NCBI RefSeq assembly: GCF_900114765.1
Contig: NZ_FOUD01000020.1
Span: forward strand, 33,847 to 97,846
Direction of reading: 5' to 3'
Length of the DNA stretch: 64,000 nucleotides
DNA from: Halopseudomonas pachastrellae
GTDB taxonomy: Bacteria; Pseudomonadota; Gammaproteobacteria; Pseudomonadales; Pseudomonadaceae
This document shows positions 57,424-64,000 of this stretch, one piece after another. Below the pieces are notes generated by a model, which worked only from the letters and a program-made list of their open reading frames with translations, had not been told where the DNA came from and searched no databases. Each line of letters starts with the position of its first letter. The first letter of the stretch is position 1. A program made the position numbers and the translations under genes.

Positions 57424-57834
57424 ATGACCCTGCGCCCGCTACACCTGCTATTGCTACAGCCGCTACTGCGGCTGTTTATGCTTGTGGCGCTGTACAGCCT
57501 TGGCCATCTGGTCGCCGATGGGGCCGGCAGGGCGTTTAGAGGTGGCTACAGTTGGGGGCTGACGCTGTGGCTGTGGAGCGCCGGGTTGGTGGTGCTGTCT
57601 GTGCTTGAGGGGCTGGTGGTGTTGGCGTCGCCCAGGTTTGCGGTGCGCGCGGCCGTGCTGGTGACCGTTGTCTTTGTGGGCGCGACGGCACTGGCGATTG
57701 GTTATACCGGGGCCTGGGCGCATCCCTATCGGTTGGCCTACTACCAGCTGTGTGTACTCGTCGCTGTCTGGTTGCCGCTGGTGTTGCTCCGCTGGTGCGC
57801 CGCCGCCAAAGCTGGCACTGGGCAAGGTTACTGA
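57424..57834 (+). CDS. Hypothetical four-helix membrane protein
   Basis: 136 residues, very hydrophobic, with about four membrane helices ([72 protein letters not shown]). No family recognised. It ends 15 bases before the next gene. Confidence 0.6.
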   Translation: MTLRPLHLLLLQPLLRLFMLVALYSLGHLVADGAGRAFRGGYSWGLTLWLWSAGLVVLSVLEGLVVLASPRFAVRAAVLVTVVFVGATALAIGYTGAWAHPYRLAYYQLCVLVAVWLPLVLLRWCAAAKAGTGQGY

Positions 57835-57849
57835 CCCGTGGAGGAAACC

Positions 57850-58239
57850 ATGCGTTTGCTGATTGCCTTTGTTGTCTGCTTTCTCGCGCTGCCTGTGCAG
57901 GCCTGCAGGGGGCATCTCCTTGAAGACACGCTGTTTTTTGACGGCCTGCCTGGCCCGCAGCTTGAGGCAGATGTGATTGCGCGTGTTGTGCTGTCTGATG
58001 TGGAACGCGGGCGGGCTAGGGCGGAGGTTGTCGAGGTAGTCACCACCTCTGGCGTTGAGGTGCATGAGGGGCAGCAATTTTTGCTGGAGTACGTATTCAG
58101 CAGCTGCGGCCCTAACCACCGCGACGGTGATCAAGGCATGATCATCGCCAAGCAGCCTGAGGGCGATGAGCGCGTGCTGCTGCCGTATCTGCGCCGCTTC
58201 AGCGATGGCCGTATTACGCCGCCTGCAACGCTTGAATGA
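57850..58239 (+). CDS. Hypothetical exported protein
   Basis: 129 residues with a signal peptide (MRLLIAFVVCFLALPVQACRG; cleavage likely after QA, so the Cys is not certain to be lipidated). The mature part looks beta-rich (VIARVVLSDVERGRARAEVV) with a second Cys in VFSSCGPNHRDGD. GAGGAA lies 4 bases before the ATG. No family recognised. Confidence 0.6.
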   Translation: MRLLIAFVVCFLALPVQACRGHLLEDTLFFDGLPGPQLEADVIARVVLSDVERGRARAEVVEVVTTSGVEVHEGQQFLLEYVFSSCGPNHRDGDQGMIIAKQPEGDERVLLPYLRRFSDGRITPPATLE

Positions 58240-58278
58240 CATGGGCTGCCGGGCCAGTAAAGAGATAAGGGAGTGTCT

Positions 58279-58509
58279 GTGGATCACGAGGATATAGCGC
58301 CGGGGCAGGTGCTGAAAACGTTCGACCGGGATGAGTCCAAGGCCATCGAGCGTGCGTGGCGGGAGGTGTTCTGCCGCAATGGTCTCGGCCTGAATACCAA
58401 AGCCTACAAGTGGCATATCTTCAGCGGTGGCGGCTATCCGGCCTTGGAGGGGCGGGCGGCGCTGCAGGCTTACGCCTCGCACGTGGCGGCGGGCTATGGC
58501 CGTTGTTGA
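58279..58509 (+). CDS. Small hypothetical protein
   Basis: 76 residues starting at GTG 58279, 5 bases after GGGAG (GTG at 58273 is an alternative). The sequence DRDESKAIERAWREVFCRNG and KWHIFSGGGYPALEGRAALQ is polar with aromatic residues; no signal peptide. Function unknown. Confidence 0.5.
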   Translation: MDHEDIAPGQVLKTFDRDESKAIERAWREVFCRNGLGLNTKAYKWHIFSGGGYPALEGRAALQAYASHVAAGYGRC

Positions 58510-58533
58510 GGCGCTACTGGGCTTTCTCGCGAG

Positions 58534-59862
58534 TCAGGCCGGGGCGTTTGGAGAGAAAGCGTAGCTGGCGCCACCGTTGCGCTTGGCTGCGTACATCGCA
58601 TTGTCGGCGTGCTGCATCAGCAGGCGTTCGTTCTGGCCGTGCTCAGGGTAGACCGCGATGCCGACGCTGGGTGTGCAGGTCAGGGTGTGTCCCTCGACCA
58701 GAAAGGGCGCCGCCAGCGTGCTGAGGATCTTTTCCGCTACGCTTGCGGCGTCCTGCCGTTGCCCAACGCTGTCGAGCAAGACCGCAAACTCATCGCCACC
58801 CAGACGGCCACAGCTGTCGGACTCGCGTACGCTCTGGCGTAATCTGACGGCGACTTGTTGCAGCAGCTGATCGCCAACGCCATGGCCGTAGGTGTCGTTT
58901 ATCTGCTTGAAGCTGTCCAGGTCCAGATACAGCACGGCCAGTTGTCCGCCAGTGCGCTGGGCGCGGAGCAGGGCACCCTGCAAGCGGTCCATCAGTAGTG
59001 CGCGGTTGGGTAACTGCGTCAGTTGGTCGTGCTGGGCGAGGAAGGAAAGTTTGTCGTGGGCGCGGTGCCGGCTGATGGCGGTGGCCAGTTGACTGGCGAC
59101 AAAGTGAAGAAACTCGGTGTCCCGTGCATTGAAGGCCGGACTGCCCCGCCGGCTTTGTACGACGAGTGCGCCAATGGGGGCGCCGTCGTGCAGTAGCGGT
59201 ATGCAGAACTGATTAGATTGCCCGCTGTGTTCTGTCTTGGGCGTGTGGGGATATGGGCGAATCGTTTGTGCCAGCAATGGGTTGGCGGCAATTTGAGCAG
59301 GCGCTGTCAGACTATCACCCGCCTGGTATGGAAAACTCAGCTGATCCCGTTCGGCATCATGGAGTGCAACGGAGAAGGCCTCGATGGGCAGATTCTGATC
59401 TATCAGAGTGTGCATCTGCTGATAAAGCGCGGGTAGGGTTTCTGCCGAGTGCGCCGCTGCCGATACCGCGTATACCGCAGCCTGTCTGGCCTCGGCTTGT
59501 TTTCGCGCGGTGATGTCACGGGCGACGCCAACGCGCACCTGTTCGGCTGCGAACCATTGGGTCGACCACATGATGTGGACGATGTGGCCCTGTTTGTGGA
59601 TGTAGCGGTTTTCGTGATCGCTTGAGGGCTGGCCGGCGGTGATGCGCTCGACGATCTGTCGGGTGGCCTCTTGATCATCCGGGTGGATCAGTTCAAAGGC
59701 CGTGCGGCCAATCAGTTCTTGCGGCGTATAGCCAAACACCCGTTCGCTGGCCGCGCTAACGGATAAAAAGCGTCCTTCCTTGTTTACGACGCAGACGACA
59801 TCCAGCAGCAAATCCAATAGCTTGTCGTGGGAAATCACAGGCGCTGGGTTCATGTCGCTCAA
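58534..59862 (-). CDS. PAS-GAF-GGDEF diguanylate cyclase
   Basis: 442-residue soluble signalling enzyme that makes cyclic-di-GMP. The PAS domain is at about residues 13-122 (EGRFLSVSAASERVFGYTPQ), GAF at about 135-270, and GGDEF at about 280-435. The active-site motif GGDEF is intact at 355-359. An inhibitory I-site RESD (346-349) lies five residues upstream, so product feedback is likely. No EAL domain is present. The start is the ATG at 59862; one at 59853 is possible. Confidence 0.93.
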   Translation of the reverse strand: MSDMNPAPVISHDKLLDLLLDVVCVVNKEGRFLSVSAASERVFGYTPQELIGRTAFELIHPDDQEATRQIVERITAGQPSSDHENRYIHKQGHIVHIMWSTQWFAAEQVRVGVARDITARKQAEARQAAVYAVSAAAHSAETLPALYQQMHTLIDQNLPIEAFSVALHDAERDQLSFPYQAGDSLTAPAQIAANPLLAQTIRPYPHTPKTEHSGQSNQFCIPLLHDGAPIGALVVQSRRGSPAFNARDTEFLHFVASQLATAISRHRAHDKLSFLAQHDQLTQLPNRALLMDRLQGALLRAQRTGGQLAVLYLDLDSFKQINDTYGHGVGDQLLQQVAVRLRQSVRESDSCGRLGGDEFAVLLDSVGQRQDAASVAEKILSTLAAPFLVEGHTLTCTPSVGIAVYPEHGQNERLLMQHADNAMYAAKRNGGASYAFSPNAPA

Positions 59863-59970
59863 TATAGTGGCAGAGTGCTTTGGTCTGCTACCGCGTGCCG
59901 ATATTTTTTTGTGCCTTGCTCGGGGTTCCCCAGCGGGGTACTGCCATCAGCGCTGTGCTGCCGGGGGCGC

Positions 59971-60372
59971 TCAGGCGTCGCGCAGCAAGTCCTGACTGTT
60001 CAGCAGCGCGAAGGTTATTTCCGGGTGCTCTTTCAGGCTGCGGCGGATGGCGGCGGGGATGGACTTGCGGGTCTTGCGGCAGAGGCCTGGCTGGGGCAGC
60101 AATCGAATTCCGATACCGCGCACGCTGCGCACCTCGCCAAAGCCGGTGTCGATGGCCAGGCGGATGCCCAGCTGCTCGTACATGCGCAGCTGCATACGCT
60201 CCAGCTCTTCCAGTGTGCTGATGGCTTCGAGGCGAGCCAGCAGGCGCTTTTCCTCATGCAGGGTCAGCAGCAGGATGCGCGGGTCGGCATTGGCCTGCTC
60301 GGCCAGGGTATCGCGGTCGCAATCACAGGTGCCGGGCGGGCAGGGTTGGCGTGTGGCAGGCGTCGTGGTCAT
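59971..60372 (-). CDS. Conserved-type hypothetical protein
   Basis: 133-residue soluble protein. The N-terminus is Cys/Pro-rich (QPCPPGTCDCDRDTLAEQAN), then a helical stretch rich in Glu and Leu, and a C-terminal basic segment (CRKTRKSIPAAIRRSLKEHP). It lies divergently next to the decayed sigma-factor gene. I do not recognise a function. Confidence 0.6.
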   Translation of the reverse strand: MTTTPATRQPCPPGTCDCDRDTLAEQANADPRILLLTLHEEKRLLARLEAISTLEELERMQLRMYEQLGIRLAIDTGFGEVRSVRGIGIRLLPQPGLCRKTRKSIPAAIRRSLKEHPEITFALLNSQDLLRDA

Positions 60373-60476
60373 GGCGTATCTGCACGTGGGAGCGTTGGGC
60401 TATCGTGCTGGGTTTGCGCGTCCAGTGCAATGGGGCTTGGGCGTCTTGCGCATTGCTGTTGATAGCACTTGTTAAA

Positions 60477-60495
60477 TACAGTCAATCTCATTTGC
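60477..60495. promoter_or_regulatory. Fur-box-like site before the sigma-factor remnant
   Basis: The reverse strand reads GCAAATGAGATTGACTGTA, about 11 of 19 matches to the Fur consensus by eye. It lies 24 bases before the original ATG of the FecI-like gene, where Fur sites of iron-starvation sigma factors usually lie. Confidence 0.4.
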
Positions 60496-60518
60496 CAATC
60501 CCGCAACCCCTATAGTCC

Positions 60519-61031
60519 ATGACCAACGCCGCGCCAGCCTGACAGCAATGCCTGCACAGCCTCTACCGCGACCATCACAGCTGGTTGCAGAACTGGGTGC
60601 GTCGCCAGCTCGGCAATACCTGGGATGTGGCCGACCTGAGTCAGGATACCTTCATCAAGGTGTTGGCCAGCTCCCAGAGCGTGGCGGATATTCGCGAGCC
60701 GCGTGCTTACCTGCTGTCGGTTGGCAAGCGCCTGCTCAACACCTTTTATGCCCGTCGCAGCCTGGAACAGGCCTATCTGGAGACATTGCAGCAACTGCCG
60801 CAGGCGCTGGCACCGTCGCCAGAGCAGCGATGGGTATTGCTGGAAACCCTGCAGGCGCTGGATGAGTTGCTGGACGGGTTGCCGCTGGCGGTGCGGCGGG
60901 CCTTTCTCTGGAGTCAGCTGGAAGGGCTTGGTTATCGCGACATTGCCACGCGGCTGCAGGTATCCGAGCGCACGGTAAAACGCGACATGGCCCAGGCCTA
61001 CGAGCACTGCCTGTTGCTGGAGCTGGCATGA
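60519..61031 (+). pseudogene. FecI-like ECF sigma factor with in-frame stop
   Basis: The reading frame from ATG 60519 encodes MTNAAPA, then TGA (60540-60542), then continues in the same frame as CLHSLYRDHHSWLQNWVRRQ, the normal N-terminus of FecI-type sigma factors. Region 2 follows (AADL-like DVADLSQDTFIKVLAS), then region 4 with LEGLGYRDIATRLQVSERTVKRDMAQAY. Unless the stop is read through or a TTG at 60585 is used, no functional product is made. The end overlaps the FecR remnant (ATGA). Confidence 0.75.
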
Positions 61032-61120
61032 GCGGTGTGACCCAGGCCGAGCGCCGCGACATTACCTGCGCGGCGGCGCGCTGGCTGGCGGCTTGTCGCG
61101 CGGGTGCAGGCGCAACATGA
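61028..61120 (+). pseudogene. FecR-like anti-sigma factor remnant
   Basis: A 30-residue frame, MSGVTQAERRDITCAAARWL plus AACRAGAGAT, matches the start of FecR-type regulators (the conserved AAxWL segment) and stops at once; normal FecR proteins have about 320 residues. It overlaps the sigma-factor stop as fecI-fecR pairs do. The downstream part and any TonB receptor gene are missing. Confidence 0.65.
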
Positions 61121-61181
61121 CATTCAGTGCAAAAGCCGGATAATGGCGGGTTTACCAACCCGCTCTTACGTCTGGTGCCCC

Positions 61182-63458
61182 ATGGAAATCAAGGTCAACT
61201 TTCTCGACAACCTCCGACTTGAAGCCAAGTTTGATGACTTCACGGTGGTGGCTGACCAGCCCATTCGGTACAAGGGCGATGGCTCTGCACCGGGCCCGTT
61301 TGACTACTTTTTGGCGTCGTCTGCGCTGTGCGCGGCGTACTTCGTCAAGCTGTACTGCAACACCCGCAACATTCCAACCGACAACATTCGCCTTTCGCAA
61401 AACAACATCGTCGACCCGGAGGATCGCTACAAGCAGATCTTCAAAATTCAGGTCGAGTTGCCCGCCGATATTTCCGAAAAGGATCGCCTCGGCATTCTGC
61501 GTTCAATCGAGCGCTGCACGGTCAAGAAGGTAGTACAGACCGGGCCGGATTTTGTCATCGAAGAGGTCGAGAATCTGGATGCCGATGCCCAGTCTCTGCT
61601 GATGCCGGTGCAGACCGAGGGTGAGGGCACGCGCATTCTCGGCAAGGACCTGCCGCTGGAGCAGACCATCGCCAACATGTCGGGGCTGCTTGCGGGTCTG
61701 GGCATGAAGATCGAGATCGCCTCCTGGCGCAACATCGTGCCCAACGTCTGGTCGCTGCATATCCGTGACGCCCAGTCGCCGCTGTGCTTTACCAACGGCA
61801 AGGGCGCCACCAAGGAGGCGGCGCTGGCCTCGGCACTCGGTGAGTTTATCGAGCGGCTGAACTGCAACTTCTTCTACAACGATCAGTTCTGGGGCGAGGA
61901 CATCGCCAACGCGGACTTTGTCCATTACCCCAACGAGCGCTGGTTCAAGATCGGGCGCAATGATGATCTGCCTGTTGGGCTGCTCGACAGCTACTGCCTG
62001 GATATCTACAACCCGGAAGGGGAGCTGCGTGGCTCGAACCTGATCGACACCAACTCCGGCAATGCCGAGCGCGGCATCTGTGCGCTGCCCTATGTGCGCC
62101 AGTCCGACGGCAAGGAGGTGTTCTTCCCCTCCAACCTGATCGAAAACCTGTTCCTCAGTAACGGCATGAGTGCGGGCAACACCTTGGCCGAAGCGCAGGT
62201 GCAGTGCCTGTCCGAGATTTTTGAGCGGGCGGTCAAACGCGAGATTCTGGAAGGTGAGCTGGCGCTGCCGGATGTGCCGGACGCGGTGCTGGCCCAGTAT
62301 CCGGGCATTGTTGCCGGCATCAAGGGATTGGAAGAGCAGGGCTTCCCGGTGCTGGTGAAGGATGCCTCGCTCGGCGGCCGCTTTCCGGTCATGTGCGTGA
62401 CCCTGATGAACCCGCGCTCCGGCGGTGTATTTGCTTCCTTTGGCGCGCACCCGAGCCTCGAAGTGGCGCTGGAACGCAGCCTGACCGAGCTACTGCAAGG
62501 CCGCAGCTTTGAAGGGTTGAACGACCTGCCGCAGCCGACCTTTGAAAGCCAGGCGGTGACCGAGCCGAACAACTTTGTCGAACACTTTATCGACTCCAGC
62601 GGTGTGGTGTCCTGGCGCTTCTTCAGCGCCAAAGCCGACTACGACTTTGTCGAGTGGGACTTCTCCGGCCAAGGGGCAGATTCCAACCAGCAGGAAGCCG
62701 ATATCCTGTTCGGCATTCTCAAAGACCTGGGCAAAGAAGCCTACATGGCGACCTACACCGACCTGGGCGCCAACGCCTGTCGCATTCTGGTGCCGGGTTA
62801 TTCCGAGGTGTACCCGGTTGAAGATTTGATCTGGGATAACACCAACAAGGCGCTGGATTTCCGTGCCGATATTCTCAACCTGCACAGCCTGACTGATGAG
62901 CAGCTTCAGGCGCTGGTTGAGCGGCTGGAAGAAAGCGAGCTGGACGATTACACCGACATCAAGACGCTGATCGGCATCGAGTTTGACGACAACACCACCT
63001 GGGGTCAGCTGACCATTCTTGAACTCAAGTTGCTGATCTATCTGGCGCTGGAGCAGCTTGAAGAGGCCAAGGAGCTGGTTGAGGCTTTCTTGCAGTTCAA
63101 CGACAACACCGTGGAGCGCGGCCTGTTTTATCAGGCGCTGAACGTGGTGCTGGAAGTGCTGCTGGATGACGAACTGGAACTGGCCGACTTTGAACCCAAC
63201 TTCCGCCGCATGTTTGGCAACGAGCGGATGGACGCCGTTGTTGGTTCGGTGAAGGGCGACGTGCGCTTTTATGGCCTCACGCCAACCAATATGCAGCTGG
63301 CCGGGCTGGACCGCCACCTGCGCCTGATCGACAGCTATAAGAAGCTCCACGCCGCCCGCGCCAAGGCGGCCGCCAGCGTTGCTCGTAACAACGAGGCCAC
63401 AGCCAAACCCCTCCTGCAACCCTCCCGGCCACGATCCGCCTGGCGCAAAAAACCGTAG
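61182..63458 (+). CDS. OsmC-YcaO fusion protein
   Basis: 758 residues. The N-terminal part (about 1-140) is OsmC-like (FDYFLASSALCAAYFVKLYC with the domain's conserved cysteine region; PADISEKDRLGILRSIERCT). The middle (about 165-580) is a YcaO domain, which in characterised members uses ATP to activate peptide amides, with GKGATKEAALASALGEFIER, NTLAEAQVQCLSEIFERAVK and FGAHPSLEVALERSLTELLQ. The C-terminal part is helical (TPR-like), as in E. coli YcaO, which helps RimO methylthiolate ribosomal protein S12. Start ATG 61182. Substrate of this fusion is unknown. Confidence 0.88.
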   Translation: MEIKVNFLDNLRLEAKFDDFTVVADQPIRYKGDGSAPGPFDYFLASSALCAAYFVKLYCNTRNIPTDNIRLSQNNIVDPEDRYKQIFKIQVELPADISEKDRLGILRSIERCTVKKVVQTGPDFVIEEVENLDADAQSLLMPVQTEGEGTRILGKDLPLEQTIANMSGLLAGLGMKIEIASWRNIVPNVWSLHIRDAQSPLCFTNGKGATKEAALASALGEFIERLNCNFFYNDQFWGEDIANADFVHYPNERWFKIGRNDDLPVGLLDSYCLDIYNPEGELRGSNLIDTNSGNAERGICALPYVRQSDGKEVFFPSNLIENLFLSNGMSAGNTLAEAQVQCLSEIFERAVKREILEGELALPDVPDAVLAQYPGIVAGIKGLEEQGFPVLVKDASLGGRFPVMCVTLMNPRSGGVFASFGAHPSLEVALERSLTELLQGRSFEGLNDLPQPTFESQAVTEPNNFVEHFIDSSGVVSWRFFSAKADYDFVEWDFSGQGADSNQQEADILFGILKDLGKEAYMATYTDLGANACRILVPGYSEVYPVEDLIWDNTNKALDFRADILNLHSLTDEQLQALVERLEESELDDYTDIKTLIGIEFDDNTTWGQLTILELKLLIYLALEQLEEAKELVEAFLQFNDNTVERGLFYQALNVVLEVLLDDELELADFEPNFRRMFGNERMDAVVGSVKGDVRFYGLTPTNMQLAGLDRHLRLIDSYKKLHAARAKAAASVARNNEATAKPLLQPSRPRSAWRKKP

Positions 63459-63499
63459 GGCGGAGAACGCTGCGCCGCGAACGATATCGGGCCCCCTTC

Positions 63500-63530
63500 G
63501 GTGGCCAACGCTACGCGCTGACCACCCTAC
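63500..63530. repeat. REP-like palindrome (second type)
   Basis: GGTGGCCAACGCTACGCGCT followed by GACCACCCTAC. A longer direct repeat (GCGAACGATATCGGG, 63477-63532) recurs with changes at 63610-63660. Confidence 0.6.
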
Positions 63531-63536
63531 GCGTAG

Positions 63537-63572
63537 TAGGGCGGACTAAGCCGTAGGCGTGTCCGCGCACCA
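63537..63572. repeat. REP-like palindrome (type copy)
   Basis: GTAGGGCGGACTAAGCCGTA followed by GGCGTGTCCGCGCACC. It has relatives at 2716, 5269, 5384 and 37491. Confidence 0.7.
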
Positions 63573-63630
63573 AGGCGCCACGCCACCGCGCTGCGGCCAA
63601 CGCGGTGCTGCGAGCGATATCGGGGCCACT

Positions 63631-63660
63631 CGGTGGTCAACGCTGCGCGCTGACCACCCT
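63631..63660. repeat. REP-like palindrome interrupted by the IS110 element
   Basis: CGGTGGTCAACGCTGCGCGC followed by TGACCACCCT matches the copy at 63500 up to position 63660, where the sequence departs and the IS110 left end begins. Confidence 0.6.
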
Positions 63661-64000
63661 TGTATCTCGACTACTGCCTCTCCAAGGAGGCATAGTTCCC
63701 GACTGATCCTCGGGGGAGGCTGGTAAGCCGTGTCCACCCTTAAGCCGCTGAGCTTGCAGCGTAGATTGGGCTGCCACCTCCATTTCATCCCTTAAGTCCG
63801 AACGGTATCTAGAGCCGCAAGAGCTCGCATTGCACAAGGTTGGACGGGATGACGTGATCATCAAAACGACTGCATGGAGGACATCTCATGACACTGGTAG
63901 TGGGCATCGATATCGCCAAGCGCACTTTTGATCTGGCCACACTGCAGCCCAACGGCAAGCACCGAACCAAGAGCAAATTAAGCAACGATCAGGCAGGCTT
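63661..64000 (+). mobile_element. IS110-family insertion sequence, left part (cut by window)
   Basis: The element starts about 63661, where REP homology ends. It has a non-coding left segment of about 227 bases and then the transposase gene, running off the window. IS110 elements have no clear terminal inverted repeats and insert at short specific targets, including REP palindromes in Pseudomonas. The long non-coding segment before the transposase is where IS110 elements encode their guide (bridge) RNA. Confidence 0.7.
63888..64000 (+). CDS. IS110-family transposase (5' part only)
   Basis: The first 37 residues are visible, beginning MTLVVGIDIAKRTFDLATLQ. The GIDIAK segment is the start of the RuvC-like DEDD catalytic domain of IS110 transposases. 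TGGAGGACATCTC precedes the ATG at 63888, giving a good Shine-Dalgarno. Confidence 0.85.
   Translation, partial: MTLVVGIDIAKRTFDLATLQPNGKHRTKSKLSNDQAG

Noticed and set aside
60548..60865. 105-codon plus-strand frame starting at ATG 60548
   Set aside because: It lies in another frame of the FecI-like gene and has no family resemblance.

Overview
The window reads as a chromosomal segment of a gammaproteobacterium of the Pseudomonadaceae. The evidence is protein-level resemblance and gene order: an algB-kinB two-component pair, an anr-apt block beside the cbb3 oxidase genes ccoNOQP-ccoGHIS, divergent mobA / moaB-moeA, high GC, and REP-like palindromes between genes. A Halopseudomonas-like (marine/halotolerant) lineage would fit the bacterial voltage-gated sodium channel and the TRAP transporter, but that is inference. 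Both edges cut genes: aconitase on the left and an IS110-family transposase on the right.

Layout of the housekeeping part (1-50 kb). acnA (partial) and tRNA-Pro(CGG) come first, followed by molybdenum cofactor genes (mobA, moaB, moeA). Next is an acid/iron uptake operon efeU-efeO-efeB plus a second EfeO-like gene, behind Fur-box-like sequences. Glycerol catabolism (glpK, glpD) surrounds ybaK. A CurA-like reductase, a hybrid histidine kinase with a facing LuxR-type regulator, and a NavAb-like sodium channel follow. Then come apt, anr, a TauE/SafE-type membrane protein and the complete cbb3 oxidase structural and assembly set, with a candidate Anr site at the ccoN promoter. After this are a hydrolase ending in heptanucleotide repeats, a chemoreceptor, a TRAP transporter, mrp, dcd, a TorF-like porin, stress-type small proteins, and algB-kinB. 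From 43 to 50 kb lie small hypothetical genes, a decayed AraC/LysE pair, a LOG-family gene, a GFA-family gene, a PaiB-like gene, a NIT-domain chemoreceptor and a methyltransferase.

The accessory part (51-61 kb) is the most unusual. A P-loop gene at 51.2 kb carries a 140-bp MITE with a 4-bp CTAG duplication that keeps the frame open. A membrane-anchored Mrr-like nuclease follows. Then comes a run of same-strand genes of lower GC separated by integron attC recombination sites (good sites near 54.1 and 55.7 kb, a weaker one near 53.6 kb) with no integrase in the window. This is a cassette array of the CALIN type. One cassette holds an overlapping pair: a DUF697-like membrane protein and a protein with a PD-(D/E)XK-like motif and hydrophobic C-terminus. 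This pair is the best candidate for an undescribed system here. Further small genes of unknown function follow, then a diguanylate cyclase and a decayed FecI/FecR pair (in-frame stop in the sigma factor, FecR cut to 30 residues).

The right end holds an OsmC-YcaO fusion protein and a cluster of REP-like palindromes. An IS110-family element appears to have inserted into the last of these; its transposase is cut by the window edge. Metabolically, the segment combines aerobic/microaerobic respiration (TCA enzyme, cbb3 oxidase, Anr), iron and molybdenum handling, glycerol use and signal transduction.
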